From assembly GCF_947500795.1 (NCBI RefSeq), contig NZ_CANMTE010000002.1, positions 496,001 to 560,000 of the forward strand: 64,000 nucleotides of DNA. Direction: 5' to 3'. Shown piece by piece: positions 27,669 to 38,014 of this stretch. Position numbers and translations under genes: made by a program. Positions within the stretch are counted from its first letter, which is position 1; each line of letters begins with the position of its first letter. The stretch comes from an uncultured Gelidibacter sp. (lineage in GTDB: Bacteria > Bacteroidota > Bacteroidia > Flavobacteriales > Flavobacteriaceae). Below the pieces are notes generated by a model. The model saw only the letters and a program-made list of their open reading frames with translations, had not been told where the DNA came from and did no database searches.

Positions 27669-29447
27669 CTAGCTGTTTTTGATGTGAAGTAAGGCCGTTT
27701 CTAAAGTCTTAGAAATAGAATTTGCATCTACGTGCGACAATTCCTGTAATTGTTTTACGGTGCCTTGTTCTATAAAGGCATCAGGAATACCGAGTACTTT
27801 TATTGGTAAATGGTAATTGTGCTCTGCTGCAAATTCTAGAACTGCAGATCCAAATCCACCTTTTACCGTGCCATCTTCAATAGTGATAATGTATTTGAAA
27901 GTTTTGAAAATGTCATGTAACAACGCTTCATCCAATGGTTTTATAAAACGCATGTCATAGTGTGCAATTTCTTGTGAGTTGCTCACTTTTTGTATGGCTT
28001 CTTTGGCATTTTCTGCAATGAAACCTACCGTTAAAATTGCAATGTCTTTTCCTTCTTTAAGGACTTCTCCTTTGCCGATTGTTAACTTTTGAAAAGGCTG
28101 TTTCCAATCTGCAACTGATCCATAACCACGCGGATATCTGATTGCGATGGGATGTTCAAGTCCTAATTGTGCGGTGTACATGATGTTGCGTAATTCGCAT
28201 TCATTCCGCGGAGCCATGATGATGAGGTTTGGAATGCATCGGAGATAAGCTAAGTCAAAAACCCCATGGTGTGTGGCGCCATCTTCTCCTACCAAGCCTG
28301 CACGATCCAAGCAAAAAATTACTGGTAAATTCTGTAAAGCCACATCATGTATAACCTGATCGTAGGCGCGCTGTAAAAATGTTGAATAAATATTACAAAA
28401 CACCATCATGCCTTGTGTCGCCATTCCAGCGGAAAGCGTTACTGCATGTTGTTCAGCAATGCCCACATCAAAAGCACGATCGGGCATTTGATCCATCATG
28501 TATTTAAGCGAGCTTCCGGTGGGCATTGCAGGCGTAATGCCTACAATCTTCGGATTTTGCTCTGCCAATTCCACTAAAGTCAATCCGAAAACATCCTGAA
28601 ACTTTGTAAGCGACGATGCTGATTTTGCTATCAATTCCCCGGTAAGCGAATCGAATTTTCCTGGTGCATGATACGTCACTTGGTTTTCTTCCGCTTGTTT
28701 TAAGCCTTTCCCTTTGGTGGTAATCACATGGAGAAACTTAGGGCCTTTAACCGATTTTAATCGGTTTAATTCTGAAATTATCGCATCCAAATCATGACCA
28801 TCAATAGGTCCGGTATAATCAAAATTGAGCGCTTCAAATATATTGTCTTGCTTTTCTGTACCTTTTTTGACGTTGGTCAGATATTGTTTCAAAGCGCCCA
28901 CACTTGGGTCAATTCCAATCGCATTATCATTTAGGATGACCAACAAATTAGCATCGGTAACACCGGCGTGATTTAAGCCTTCAAAAGCCATCCCGCTGGC
29001 AATGGAGGCGTCACCAATAATGGCCACATGATGCTTGTCTTCACCTTTTAATTGGGAAGCAATCGCCATTCCTAACGCTGCAGATATGGAAGTAGAAGAG
29101 TGGCCAACACCAAACGTATCATAATCGCTTTCATCACGTTTTGGGAATCCGCTGATGCCTCCAAGTTGTCTGTTGGTATGGAAATTTGAGCGTCTTCCGG
29201 TTAAAATTTTATGTCCGTAAGCTTGATGTCCCACATCCCAAACCAATAAATCGTCCGGCGTATTAAATACATAATGCAAAGCAATGGTCAGTTCCACAAC
29301 ACCAAGACTCGCGCCTAAATGTCCTTCCTTTGTTGCTACAATATCAATAATGAAAGATCGTAGGGCTTTGGCAAGTTGAGGTAGGTCTTCCTGTTTTAAA
29401 GCTCTTAAATCTGACGGCGAATGGATATGGTCCAATATATTTTTCAT
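27669..29447 (-). CDS. dxs: 1-deoxy-D-xylulose-5-phosphate synthase
   Basis: 592 residues, slightly shorter than the ~620-residue proteobacterial enzymes. It condenses pyruvate and glyceraldehyde-3-phosphate, the first step of the MEP isoprenoid route, with thiamine diphosphate. Motifs: VWDVGHQAYGHKILTGR, GVGHSSTSISAALG, the ThDP-binding GDASIASG...NDN (GDA in place of the usual GDG), IDGHD, and the transketolase signature DRAGLVGEDGATHHGVFD. The C-terminal transketolase domain ends with EQGTVKQLQ. A TACATTTG element sits right before the start codon (29455-29462). Confidence 0.96.
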   Translation of the reverse strand: MKNILDHIHSPSDLRALKQEDLPQLAKALRSFIIDIVATKEGHLGASLGVVELTIALHYVFNTPDDLLVWDVGHQAYGHKILTGRRSNFHTNRQLGGISGFPKRDESDYDTFGVGHSSTSISAALGMAIASQLKGEDKHHVAIIGDASIASGMAFEGLNHAGVTDANLLVILNDNAIGIDPSVGALKQYLTNVKKGTEKQDNIFEALNFDYTGPIDGHDLDAIISELNRLKSVKGPKFLHVITTKGKGLKQAEENQVTYHAPGKFDSLTGELIAKSASSLTKFQDVFGLTLVELAEQNPKIVGITPAMPTGSSLKYMMDQMPDRAFDVGIAEQHAVTLSAGMATQGMMVFCNIYSTFLQRAYDQVIHDVALQNLPVIFCLDRAGLVGEDGATHHGVFDLAYLRCIPNLIIMAPRNECELRNIMYTAQLGLEHPIAIRYPRGYGSVADWKQPFQKLTIGKGEVLKEGKDIAILTVGFIAENAKEAIQKVSNSQEIAHYDMRFIKPLDEALLHDIFKTFKYIITIEDGTVKGGFGSAVLEFAAEHNYHLPIKVLGIPDAFIEQGTVKQLQELSHVDANSISKTLETALLHIKNS

Positions 29448-29454
29448 CTGGATA

Positions 29455-29462
29455 CAAATGTA
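29455..29462 (-). promoter_or_regulatory. Candidate -7 element of dxs, almost on the start codon
   Basis: TACATTTG on the minus strand ends 7 bases before the dxs ATG (29447), so transcription would begin within about two bases of the start codon. There is no TTG at the -33 distance. Confidence 0.35.
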
Positions 29463-29508
29463 GCATTTGAAATTGTATTTTTGATTTTTAACCTTTGAAG
29501 ATTGCCTT

Positions 29509-29958
29509 GTGGAAAATCCTTTTGACGATGTCTATTTTATGAGAAAAGCTTTGCAGGAAGCTGAAATTGCCTTTGATAAGGGCGAAATCCCTGTGGGTGC
29601 CTTAATTGTGATTGACAATAGGATTATTGCAAGAGCGCATAACCTTACGGAGTTGCTTAATGATGTCACGGCCCATGCCGAAATGCAGGCTATAACAGCT
29701 GCGGCCAATTTTTTAGGTGGAAAATACCTGCTTAACTGTACCCTTTACGTGACTTTAGAGCCTTGTCAGATGTGTGCGGGAGCTTTGTATTGGAGTCAGA
29801 TTAGCAGAATTGTATACGGCGCTAGAGATTTTGAGCGCGGTTGCCTTTCTTTAAATACGAAGTTACATCCTAAAACGGTAATGATTGGTGGTGTTTTAGA
29901 GGAAGAATCGGCAGAATTGCTAAAACGATTCTTTATTGAAAAGCGAAATTTAAATTAA
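29509..29958 (+). CDS. tadA: tRNA-specific adenosine deaminase
   Basis: 149 residues starting with GTG at 29509 (MENPFDDVYFM...), chosen because homologues share the short NPFDD leader; the next ATG lies inside the first helix. It converts adenosine-34 of tRNA-Arg(ACG) to inosine. The zinc site is complete: HAEMQAI (His and catalytic Glu) and EPCQMCAGAL (two Cys). It is divergent from dxs, and its stop codon overlaps the stop of the convergent small membrane protein. Confidence 0.93.
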   Translation: MENPFDDVYFMRKALQEAEIAFDKGEIPVGALIVIDNRIIARAHNLTELLNDVTAHAEMQAITAAANFLGGKYLLNCTLYVTLEPCQMCAGALYWSQISRIVYGARDFERGCLSLNTKLHPKTVMIGGVLEEESAELLKRFFIEKRNLN

Positions 29959-30188
29959 AATTTGCGTTTTTCTTTTTCACGCATCTTATCTAAATTCTCC
30001 TTAGTTAGCATATAATCTTTGAAGTTTCTATCCTTCCAACGGTGGTAAGTGAATAATGGAAACACTACCAAAAACAGTCCAACGGTGCCAAAACCGATCA
30101 TCTTTTGGGAATATTCGGTCTCAAAGATAAATCCGGCAGCAATACTGCCTAACGTTAAGATTACCAATACGATTATTAAATATTTCAT
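29955..30188 (-). CDS. Small two-helix membrane protein
   Basis: 77 residues with two membrane helices (residues ~3-22 and ~32-48) and a charged C-terminal tail (RHRWKDRNFKDY-like, ending KEKRKF). It begins with the ATG that overlaps the stop of the ClC gene by one base (TAATG), so it is translated from the same mRNA. Its stop overlaps the tadA stop by four bases. The function is unknown; coupling suggests an accessory role to the ClC transporter, which is inference. Confidence 0.7.
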   Translation of the reverse strand: MKYLIIVLVILTLGSIAAGFIFETEYSQKMIGFGTVGLFLVVFPLFTYHRWKDRNFKDYMLTKENLDKMREKEKRKF

Positions 30189-31975
30189 TATTGTGTGATG
30201 TTTATTAGTTTGCGACGGTACATGGTGAGCAGTTTGGATTTGGATATAAATCCAACATAAATTCCGTTATCTACCACAGGCAAATTCCAAGCATTGCTAT
30301 CTTGGAATTTTTTCATGATTTCAGTCATCTTGTCTTTATTAATGTCGATGGTGTCCGGTGGCGCTTGCATCACATCGCGAGCAAATACTTCAGAATACAG
30401 TGTTGGGTCAAACATAATTGGGCGAATGTCGTCCAATAAGATAATCCCTTTCAAAGTATTGGTTTTAGCATCGACCACGGGAAATATATTCCGATTTGAT
30501 TTTATTACTGCCTCGTGTACAATATCGCCCAAAGTCATCGTGGTAGTAATCTTAATAAAATTTGTTTCAATAACTTTATTAATGTCCATCAAGGTTAACA
30601 CCGCATGATCTTTGTCGTGGGTAATGAGTTCTCCTTTACGCCCCAATTCCATAGTATAAACGGAATGTGGGTGAAAATATTTCGTAATCCCGAATGATAT
30701 GGCGGCCGTAAGCATAAGCGGTATAAATAACTCATAGCCACCGGTGACTTCGGCAATTAAGAAAATTGCAGTTAGAGGTGCATGAAGTACCCCGGCCATT
30801 AAACCCGCCATGCCAACTAGCGTAAAATTACTTTCAGAGACAGGATAATTTGTGAATCCACTGTGATTGATAAGTTTGGCAACACAATTGCCCATAATGC
30901 TGCCCATAAATAACGTTGGGGCAAAAATACCACCAACACCACCAGCTCCAAAAGTGAGCGCACTGGCAATAATTTTAAAAAACACCAAGCCTGCTAAAAG
31001 CAAAATGACCACCCAAATGTTTTCTACATTGAGATTTAAAAAATTATTCTGAATGGCTTTTTGATGATTCCCAGCAATTAAATTATTAATCACTTCAAAG
31101 CCTTCACCGTATAAGGGAGGAATAAAATAAATTAAGACGCCCAAAAGCGAACCTCCAATCAGCAGCCTTTTTATGGGTGAGTTCACCCGATCAAAGAGCC
31201 GTTGTATGCGATCATACACTTCAGTGAAATAAATAGACGTAAATGCGGCAACAACTCCTAAGATCAGGTAAAATGGTGCGTCCGATAATTTAAATCCGTC
31301 CTCCAAACTGAAGGGTAGAAGCACATCATTGCCAAGAAAAAAATAAGAGGTCAAAATTGCCGATAATGATGCCGTTAGTAGCGGTAACATGGAGGCAATG
31401 GTCAAATCTAAACTGAATACTTCTATAGCAAAAATAATGGCAGCAACAGGTGCTTTAAAAATGGAGGACATGGCTCCCGCTGCGGCACAACCTATCAATA
31501 AATTGCGCGTGGATTGATTGACGTGAAATAGCCGTGCAATGTTTGAACTTATGGCCGCTCCCGTAGCTACTGTAGGGCCTTCCAATCCCACAGAGCCACC
31601 AAACCCGACCGTGAGCGGTGCAGTAATAACAGAGCCGAACATTTGATAGCGTTTCATGAGGCCTTTACGCTTTGAGATTGAATAAAGCGTTGAAGGGATC
31701 CCGTGACTTACCTTATGCCTGATGACATATTTCATAAGGAAGTACACTAAGGTCAGACCAACAATGGGAAACAGGAAATAGAACGCCTCTTGGTAATACT
31801 TCACCAATTGCCCTTCCATGATACTCTGGATAAAATGCGTGAGGTTTTTTAGAACAACCGCACCCAAGCCAGAAGTAAAACCAACCAAAATACTTAGAAT
31901 AATCACAAACTGATTGTGAGAAATGTATTTAGCTCTCCAGATGAGGAGTTGCTTAAAAAGTGGTCGTTTAGGCAT
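30188..31975 (-). CDS. ClC-family chloride channel/antiporter with CBS domains
   Basis: 595 residues. The membrane part (about 25-430) has the ClC selectivity motifs: SHGIP (GSGIP in the E. coli protein, so the chloride-coordinating Ser position is His here), GSVGLEGP with the external gating Glu, and GGIFAPTLFMG. The C-terminal ~130 residues form a CBS pair (FPVVDAKTNTLKGIILLDDI and LPVVDNGIYVGFISKSKLL) that probably senses nucleotides. It moves Cl- or another halide, with channel or H+-antiport mode not certain. It is coupled by one base to the small membrane protein downstream. Confidence 0.9.
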   Translation of the reverse strand: MPKRPLFKQLLIWRAKYISHNQFVIILSILVGFTSGLGAVVLKNLTHFIQSIMEGQLVKYYQEAFYFLFPIVGLTLVYFLMKYVIRHKVSHGIPSTLYSISKRKGLMKRYQMFGSVITAPLTVGFGGSVGLEGPTVATGAAISSNIARLFHVNQSTRNLLIGCAAAGAMSSIFKAPVAAIIFAIEVFSLDLTIASMLPLLTASLSAILTSYFFLGNDVLLPFSLEDGFKLSDAPFYLILGVVAAFTSIYFTEVYDRIQRLFDRVNSPIKRLLIGGSLLGVLIYFIPPLYGEGFEVINNLIAGNHQKAIQNNFLNLNVENIWVVILLLAGLVFFKIIASALTFGAGGVGGIFAPTLFMGSIMGNCVAKLINHSGFTNYPVSESNFTLVGMAGLMAGVLHAPLTAIFLIAEVTGGYELFIPLMLTAAISFGITKYFHPHSVYTMELGRKGELITHDKDHAVLTLMDINKVIETNFIKITTTMTLGDIVHEAVIKSNRNIFPVVDAKTNTLKGIILLDDIRPIMFDPTLYSEVFARDVMQAPPDTIDINKDKMTEIMKKFQDSNAWNLPVVDNGIYVGFISKSKLLTMYRRKLINITQ

Positions 31976-31988
31976 TTTTAAATCTACT

Positions 31989-32018
31989 AAAAAATATGTC
32001 CCGATGGTTATCGGGACA
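31989..32018 (-). terminator. Rho-independent terminator of aspS
   Basis: TGTCCCGAT-GGTT-ATCGGGACA is a perfect 9-bp stem followed on the minus strand by ATATTTTTT. It lies 15 bases after the aspS stop. Confidence 0.75.
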
Positions 32019-32032
32019 CGGTTTAAATTTTA

Positions 32033-33787
32033 TTAAGATTTGAGATTCAGTTTTAAACTGAGTTCCTCTAGTTGTTTGTCATCAATTGGAGCAGGAGCGT
32101 CAATCATTACATCACGACCGTTGTTGTTTTTTGGGAATGCAATAAAATCGCGAATGGTTTCTTGTCCACCTAAAATGGCAACCAATCTGTCCAATCCAAA
32201 TGCTAATCCACCATGTGGCGGTGCACCATATTGGAACGCATCCATTAAGAACCCAAATTGAGCTTTTGCTTCTTCAGGAGTGAATCCTAAATAATCAAAC
32301 ATTAGAGATTGGGTCTTTTTATCGTGAATTCTGATCGATCCACCACCAATTTCATTACCATTTAATACCAAATCATAGGCGTTGGCTTTCACTGCTCCCG
32401 GATCAGTATCTAACAATTCCAATTGTCCTGGTTTTGGAGATGTAAACGGATGGTGCATCGCGTGGTAACGGTTGGTTTCTTCATCCCATTCCAATAATGG
32501 AAAATCTACAACCCATAACGGTGCAAATTCTTTAGGATTACGTAAACCTAAACGCGTTGCCAATTCCATACGTAAGGCGCTTAACTGCGTTCTTACTTTA
32601 TGTGTAGGTCCTGAAAGCACACAAATCAGGTCTCCAGGTTTTGCGCCTGTTATTTCGGCCCATTTTGCTAAATCTTCTTGATCATAGAATTTATCAACAG
32701 ACGATTTGAAAGTCCCATCCTCATTGTAACGTGCGTAAACCATGCCTAACGCACCAATTTGCGGACGTTTTACCCAATCAATCAATTGGTCAATTTCCTT
32801 ACGGGTATAAGCGTTTCCGCCAGGTACAGCGATTCCAACTACCAATTCAGCAGTGTTGAAAACACCAAAATCTTTATGTTGTGTCACTTCGTTTAACTCG
32901 CCAAATTCCATTCCGAATCGGATGTCTGGCTTGTCATTACCATACTTTTGCATCGCTTCATCATACGTCATGCGTGGGAATTTTTCAATTTCCACTCCAT
33001 TCACTTCTTTAAGTAAATGACGGGTTAAGCCTTCAAAAGCATTTAAGATATCTTCTTGTTCAACAAAGGCCATTTCGCAGTCAATTTGCGTAAATTCTGG
33101 CTGTCTGTCAGCACGTAAATCTTCATCCCTAAAACATTTCACAATTTGGAAATACTTATCCATGCCACCAACCATCAACAATTGTTTAAAGGTTTGCGGA
33201 CTCTGCGGAAGCGCATAAAACTGCCCTTCATTCATGCGGCTAGGTACCACAAAATCGCGTGCACCTTCTGGTGTAGACTTGATTAAGTATGGCGTTTCAA
33301 CCTCTATAAAACCTTCGTTTGATAAGTAGTTGCGAACTTCTTGCGCTACTTTCGCTCTAAAGATTAAACTGTTTTTAACAGGATTTCTACGGATGTCCAA
33401 GTAACGGTATTTCATACGTAACTCTTCACCCCCGTCAGTGTCATCTTCAATAGTAAATGGAGGAAGAAGTGCTGAATTCAATACTGTTAATTCTGAAACC
33501 AAAATCTCGATATCTCCCGTAACCATGTTCGGGTTTTTTGAGGTACGCTCAATGACGGTTCCTTTTACTTGAATAACAAACTCACGACCTAAGTTTTGCG
33601 CTTGTTCCATCAATGCTTTTGGCGTGCGTTCCGCATCAAAAACAAGTTGCGTAATGCCGTAACGATCGCGTAAATCTACCCAAAGAACAAACCCTTTGTC
33701 GCGACTCTTTTGAACCCATCCTGATAAAGTAACTTCGTTATTGATATGTGATGCTCTTAACTCACCACAGTTGTGACTTCTGTACAT
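32033..33787 (-). CDS. aspS: Aspartyl-tRNA synthetase
   Basis: 584 residues, bacterial-type length. The N-terminal OB-fold anticodon-binding domain contains [22 protein letters not shown]. The class II core shows motif 2 ([20 protein letters not shown]), the bacterial GAD insertion in the middle, and motif 3 ([15 protein letters not shown]). It charges tRNA-Asp. A well-formed promoter lies directly upstream and a terminator directly downstream, so it is a single-gene unit. Confidence 0.97.
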   Translation of the reverse strand: MYRSHNCGELRASHINNEVTLSGWVQKSRDKGFVLWVDLRDRYGITQLVFDAERTPKALMEQAQNLGREFVIQVKGTVIERTSKNPNMVTGDIEILVSELTVLNSALLPPFTIEDDTDGGEELRMKYRYLDIRRNPVKNSLIFRAKVAQEVRNYLSNEGFIEVETPYLIKSTPEGARDFVVPSRMNEGQFYALPQSPQTFKQLLMVGGMDKYFQIVKCFRDEDLRADRQPEFTQIDCEMAFVEQEDILNAFEGLTRHLLKEVNGVEIEKFPRMTYDEAMQKYGNDKPDIRFGMEFGELNEVTQHKDFGVFNTAELVVGIAVPGGNAYTRKEIDQLIDWVKRPQIGALGMVYARYNEDGTFKSSVDKFYDQEDLAKWAEITGAKPGDLICVLSGPTHKVRTQLSALRMELATRLGLRNPKEFAPLWVVDFPLLEWDEETNRYHAMHHPFTSPKPGQLELLDTDPGAVKANAYDLVLNGNEIGGGSIRIHDKKTQSLMFDYLGFTPEEAKAQFGFLMDAFQYGAPPHGGLAFGLDRLVAILGGQETIRDFIAFPKNNNGRDVMIDAPAPIDDKQLEELSLKLNLKS

Positions 33788-33806
33788 AGTATGAAAAATT
33801 GAAATG

Positions 33807-33836
33807 CAAATTTAATGAAGTTCTATGAGTATCAAA
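33807..33836 (-). promoter_or_regulatory. Consensus promoter of aspS
   Basis: On the minus strand TTTG (33833-33836), 18 bases, then TAAATTTG (33807-33814): a full match to the Bacteroidota housekeeping promoter. The predicted transcription start leaves a leader of roughly 14 bases before ATG 33787. Confidence 0.75.
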
Positions 33837-33893
33837 TAAAAAGGTTTAACAATTATGGGCTTTTATATTTTGATGATTTAAGCGGGTTGAAAT

Positions 33894-33928
33894 GAAAAAA
33901 ACACCCCTTCCAAGTGTAGGAAGAGATG
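33894..33928 (-). terminator. Rho-independent terminator of nrdA
   Basis: On the minus strand CATCTCTTCC pairs with GGAAGGGGTG (with G-U pairs) around TACACTT and is followed by seven T. It lies 27 bases after the nrdA stop. Confidence 0.8.
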
Positions 33929-33954
33929 CTTTTAATTAACACTTATCTTAATGA

Positions 33955-36432
33955 TTATGAGCCGCACATCAAGCAGTCATCACCTTCAGCTGCTTTGGCT
34001 TGGGCGATTAATGCTTTCATTTCTTCTGCGGACATTGGTTCTACTTCTGTAGTTTCTTGAGCAAAGGTTACCGCTGCTTTTGCGGCCTGTTGTTTTTGTT
34101 GCGCGATTAAGTTGTTGTCAATGGCGCTAACATCAGCAATTGCTGCTACAGGCTCTTGTTTTTTTGCATTATCTAAAGTGAATTTAATCGCATCTACAGC
34201 GCTCTTCGTTCTTAAATAATACATTCCTGTTTTTAAGCCGCTTTTCCAAGCATAGAAGTGCATAGACGTTAATTTGGCCATTGTTGCACCTTCCATAAAC
34301 AAGTTTAAAGATTGCGATTGGTCAATGAAATAACCTCTATGACGAGACATGTCGATAATGTCTTTCATGCTCATTTCCCAGACTGTTTTGTAAAGTTCTT
34401 TAATGTCTTGAGGAATGTTTTCAATATGTTGGATGGAACCGTTGGCTCTCATGATTTCCTGTTTCAAACCTTCGTTCCAAAGACCTAATTCCACTAAATC
34501 TTCCAACAAATGTTTGTTAACGATGATGAATTCGCCAGAAAGCACACGACGTGTATAAATATTAGACGTGTAAGGTTCAAAACACTCGTTGTTGCCTAAA
34601 ATTTGAGAGGTACTTGCGGTTGGCATTGGTGCCACTAATAAGGAGTTGCGAACACCGTGCTTTTTAACTTCAGTGCGAAGTTTTTCCCAATCCCAGTTGC
34701 CACTCAATTCGTCATCATTGATGCCCCAAAGGTTGTGTTGAAACTCGCCATTGCTTATTGGAGACCCTTCGTAAGTAGAATATGGACCTTCCACTTGCGC
34801 CAATTCCATACTAGCTGTAACTGCAGCATAGTACAAAGTTTCAAAAATATCTTGGTTCAGTTTTTTAGCTTCATCACTCGTAAATGGCATACGCAACAAA
34901 ATGAAGGTGTCCGCCAATCCTTGAACGCCCAAACCTACTGGACGGTGACGTAAATTGGAGTTTTCAGCTTCTTTAACTGGATAGTAATTACGGTCAATAA
35001 CCTTATTTAAGTTTTTTGTGACGCGTTTCGTGATTCTAAACAGTTCTTTGTGATCAAAAGTTCCGTTTTTCACAAACATTGGTAACGCGATAGACGCCAA
35101 GTTACATACTGCAATTTCATCTGGAGAAGTGTACTCCATAATTTCAGTACATAAGTTTGAAGAGCGAATTGTACCTAGATTTTTCTGGTTAGATTTTCTA
35201 TTGGCCGCATCTTTATAAAGCATGTATGGTGTGCCCGTTTCAATTTGCGATTCTAATATTTTCTCCCAAAGCTCACGTGCTTTTACTGTTTTTCTGCCTT
35301 TTCCTTCAGATTCATATTTGGTGTAAAGAGCTTCAAATTCTTCACTGTGTACATCACATAAACCTGGACATTCATTAGGACACATTAACGTCCATGGACC
35401 GTCTTCTTGTACACGTTTCATGAATAAATCAGAAATCCACATCGCATAGAACAAGTCTCTAGCACGCATTTCCTCTTTTCCGTGGTTCTTTTTTAAGTCT
35501 AAGAAATCGAAGATGTCTGCATGCCAAGTTTCCATGTAAATTGCGAAACTTCCTTTGCGTTTTCCACCACCTTGATCCACATAACGTGCCGTGTCGTTAA
35601 ACACTTGAAGCATTGGGACAATACCATTGCTCGTGCCGTTTGTGCCTGCAATATAACTACCTGTTGCTCTCACATTATGGATAGACAATCCAATACCACC
35701 GGCAGATTGCGAGATTTTTGCTGTTTGTTTTAAGGTGTCATAAATACCATCAATACTATCATCCTTCATGGTTAAAAGGAAGCAAGACGACATTTGTGGT
35801 TTTGGTGTGCCTGAATTAAAAAGAGTTGGGGTAGCGTGTGTAAAGTATTTTTTAGACATGAGCTCGTAAGTCTCAATAGCCGATTCAATATCATTGCCAT
35901 GAATACCTACAGCCACACGCATCAACATGTGTTGTGGACGTTCCGCAATCTTACCGTTTAATTTAAGTAAGTACGAACGTTCTAAAGTTTTAAAACCAAA
36001 ATAATCATAACCAAAATCGCGATTATAAATAATTGTGGAATCTAATTTCTCTTTGTTTTCCATGATGACTTCATACACATCATCGGCTAGTAAAGGCGCT
36101 TTTTTACCAGTTCTTGGGTTGATGTAAACATACAAGTCATGCATGACCTCACTAAAGGTCTTTTTTGTGTTTTTATGAAGGTTGGAAACTGAAATACGTG
36201 CTGCCAATCGTGCGTAATCAGGATGGGCGGTGGTCATTGTAGCTGCTACTTCAGCTGCAAGATTGTCCAACTCACTAGTAGTTACGCCATCATAAAGACC
36301 TTCAATAACTCTCATTGCAACCTTAATCGGGTCCACAAGCTCATTAAGTCCATAACATAATTTTCGAACTCTAGCAGTGATTTTATCGAACATCATTGGT
36401 TCTTTCCTGCCATCTCTTTTTACTACATACAT
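33955..36432 (-). CDS. nrdA: Ribonucleoside-diphosphate reductase, large (alpha) subunit, class Ia
   Basis: 825 residues. The N-terminal ATP-cone ([16 protein letters not shown], residues ~4-95) gives allosteric activity control. The barrel carries the first active-site cysteine (SSCFLL), the N-x-C-x-E catalytic segment (NLCTEIMEY) and its partner cysteine ([10 protein letters not shown]), and the C-terminal CLMCGS gives the reducing cysteine pair. A Gln/Ala-rich linker before this tail is typical. It makes dNDPs from NDPs with NrdB. It follows nrdB by 179 bases with two hairpins in the gap, so the two may be partly uncoupled. Confidence 0.97.
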   Translation of the reverse strand: MYVVKRDGRKEPMMFDKITARVRKLCYGLNELVDPIKVAMRVIEGLYDGVTTSELDNLAAEVAATMTTAHPDYARLAARISVSNLHKNTKKTFSEVMHDLYVYINPRTGKKAPLLADDVYEVIMENKEKLDSTIIYNRDFGYDYFGFKTLERSYLLKLNGKIAERPQHMLMRVAVGIHGNDIESAIETYELMSKKYFTHATPTLFNSGTPKPQMSSCFLLTMKDDSIDGIYDTLKQTAKISQSAGGIGLSIHNVRATGSYIAGTNGTSNGIVPMLQVFNDTARYVDQGGGKRKGSFAIYMETWHADIFDFLDLKKNHGKEEMRARDLFYAMWISDLFMKRVQEDGPWTLMCPNECPGLCDVHSEEFEALYTKYESEGKGRKTVKARELWEKILESQIETGTPYMLYKDAANRKSNQKNLGTIRSSNLCTEIMEYTSPDEIAVCNLASIALPMFVKNGTFDHKELFRITKRVTKNLNKVIDRNYYPVKEAENSNLRHRPVGLGVQGLADTFILLRMPFTSDEAKKLNQDIFETLYYAAVTASMELAQVEGPYSTYEGSPISNGEFQHNLWGINDDELSGNWDWEKLRTEVKKHGVRNSLLVAPMPTASTSQILGNNECFEPYTSNIYTRRVLSGEFIIVNKHLLEDLVELGLWNEGLKQEIMRANGSIQHIENIPQDIKELYKTVWEMSMKDIIDMSRHRGYFIDQSQSLNLFMEGATMAKLTSMHFYAWKSGLKTGMYYLRTKSAVDAIKFTLDNAKKQEPVAAIADVSAIDNNLIAQQKQQAAKAAVTFAQETTEVEPMSAEEMKALIAQAKAAEGDDCLMCGS

Positions 36433-36450
36433 ACAATTACACGTTTTAGT

Positions 36451-36475
36451 TTTTCAGTAGCACCTATACTGAAAA
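36451..36475 (-). repeat. Inverted repeat in nrdA leader
   Basis: TTTTCAGTA-gcaccta-TACTGAAAA is a perfect 9-bp inverted repeat ending 18 bases before the nrdA start codon. It could be an RNA hairpin in the leader or a dimeric protein-binding site. Confidence 0.5.
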
Positions 36476-36562
36476 GTTAATAATAGTTGGTTAATATATT
36501 AAGATACTCATTTAATTTGACATCAAACGGTCTTGATTTTAAAAGTAAAACAGCCCTATTCT

Positions 36563-36584
36563 GAAAAGCTTCAGAATCTTAAGT
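36563..36584 (-). repeat. Hairpin between nrdB and nrdA
   Basis: GATTCTGAA-GCTT-TTCAGAATAG (minus strand) forms an ~8-bp stem with a four-base loop, about 30 bases after the nrdB stop, without a T-run. It may act as a 3'-end stabiliser or weak attenuator. Confidence 0.4.
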
Positions 36585-36611
36585 AGCACTTAGGATGAAA
36601 TTGGGTTGTGG

Positions 36612-37592
36612 TTAGAAATCAGCGTCAAAGTTGAATTTATCTTTCTCCTCTTCTTTATTCATGACACCAGCTTTTTGATATTCAGACACGCGTTTTTCAA
36701 AGAAATTTGTTTTTCCTTGAAGCGATATCATATCCATAAAATCAAAAGGATTTGAGGTGTTATATTCTTTTTCACAATCTAATTCAGATAGCAATCTGTC
36801 AGTAACAAATTCAAGATATTGTGTCATCAAATTAGAATTCATACCAATCAAACTCGCTGGTAATGATTCTGTGATGAATTCACGTTCAATATCTAAAGCC
36901 TCCACAAGAATTTCTCTAATACGTTCTTTAGACACTTTATTGACAAGGTGATGGTTGTGTAAGTGCACTGCAAAGTCACAGTGTACGCCTTCATCACGGG
37001 AGATTAATTCGTTTGAAAAAGTCAGTCCTGGCATTAATCCGCGTTTTTTCAACCAGAAGATTGAACAGAACGCACCTGAGAAGAAAATGCCTTCTACCGC
37101 TGCAAACGCAATAAGGCGCTCAGCAAAACTAGGAGATTCAATCCATTTTAATGCCCAATCTGCTTTTTTCTTAATAGCAGGGAAATTATCAATAGCATTG
37201 AATAACTGTCCTTTTTCTTTTTCGTCTTTAACGTACGTGTCAATCAATAGCGAATAGGTTTCACTATGGATGTTTTCCATCATAATTTGGAACCCATAGA
37301 AAAACTTGGCTTCACTATACTGCACTTCATTGACGAAGTTTTCAGCTAAATTTTCATTAACAATACCATCACTAGCAGCAAAGAATGCTAAAATGTGTTT
37401 GATGAAATAACGCTCGTCGTCATTTAATTTATTGTTCCAATCTGTAAGGTCTTGGTGAAGATCAATTTCTTCGGCCGTCCAAAAACTTGCTTCAGATTTT
37501 TTATACCAATCCCAAATATCATGATGTTGAATAGGAAATATTACAAATCGATCTTTATTTTCTTGCAGAATTGGTTCAATAGCTTGAGACAT
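36612..37592 (-). CDS. nrdB: Ribonucleoside-diphosphate reductase, small (beta) subunit, class Ia
   Basis: 326 residues. All first-sphere residues of the di-iron/tyrosyl-radical site can be placed: Asp75 (ASDGIV), Glu106 and His109 (MENIHSETY), the radical Tyr113, then Glu in AAVEGIFF and Glu/His in RDEGVHCDF. The spacing equals that of the E. coli protein (D84, E115, H118, Y122), so a normal radical enzyme is expected. It supplies the radical to NrdA. The upstream region has two DnaA-box-like nonamers and a minus-strand TAATTTTG at 37663-37670. Confidence 0.97.
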   Translation of the reverse strand: MSQAIEPILQENKDRFVIFPIQHHDIWDWYKKSEASFWTAEEIDLHQDLTDWNNKLNDDERYFIKHILAFFAASDGIVNENLAENFVNEVQYSEAKFFYGFQIMMENIHSETYSLLIDTYVKDEKEKGQLFNAIDNFPAIKKKADWALKWIESPSFAERLIAFAAVEGIFFSGAFCSIFWLKKRGLMPGLTFSNELISRDEGVHCDFAVHLHNHHLVNKVSKERIREILVEALDIEREFITESLPASLIGMNSNLMTQYLEFVTDRLLSELDCEKEYNTSNPFDFMDMISLQGKTNFFEKRVSEYQKAGVMNKEEEKDKFNFDADF

Positions 37593-37883
37593 TTTTGTTG
37601 AGTGTTTTTTTTTGTAAAAATTAGACGAAATTTTTCGCGTGATTTGGAATCAATCAAAGATTCAAAATTACGGTTGAAAATGAAAGGTATATTTATAAAC
37701 ATTGTCAACAAGTTTTTAACAAAGCCTGTTTTTTAGTTTTCCACAATGCAATTTTATGAAGAATTTGCTTTACTGATAATCAGTTATTTGCGATGTAAAA
37801 ATGCTTGTAAGCCTTGTAAACACAAGGAAAAGAAATTGGATTTTTGAGAATTTTATAAGCAAGTGATCCGTTGGTTTCTGCCT

Positions 37884-37908
37884 ATAAAAAAAGGAGCTCA
37901 AAAAGTGC
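37884..37908 (-). terminator. Terminator-like hairpin
   Basis: On the minus strand AAGGAGC-acttttTGA-GCTCCTT is followed by seven T. No annotated gene on that strand lies upstream within 390 bases. Confidence 0.6.
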
Positions 37909-37982
37909 TCCTTCAGTCCCTTAAAAATTAATTAGACAACTCCTACTGTTACAAGATAAAAATTGCAGTAAAAAGTGTTTTT

Positions 37983-38014
37983 TTTAAAAAAGTCAGGGGT
38001 TTTCTCTCTGACTT
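37983..38014 (-). terminator. Terminator-like hairpin, possible end of a small RNA
   Basis: On the minus strand AAAAGTCAG pairs with CTGACTTTT around ~12 bases and runs into further T and A. It is the second minus-strand terminator in a gap without minus-strand genes. Confidence 0.5.
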
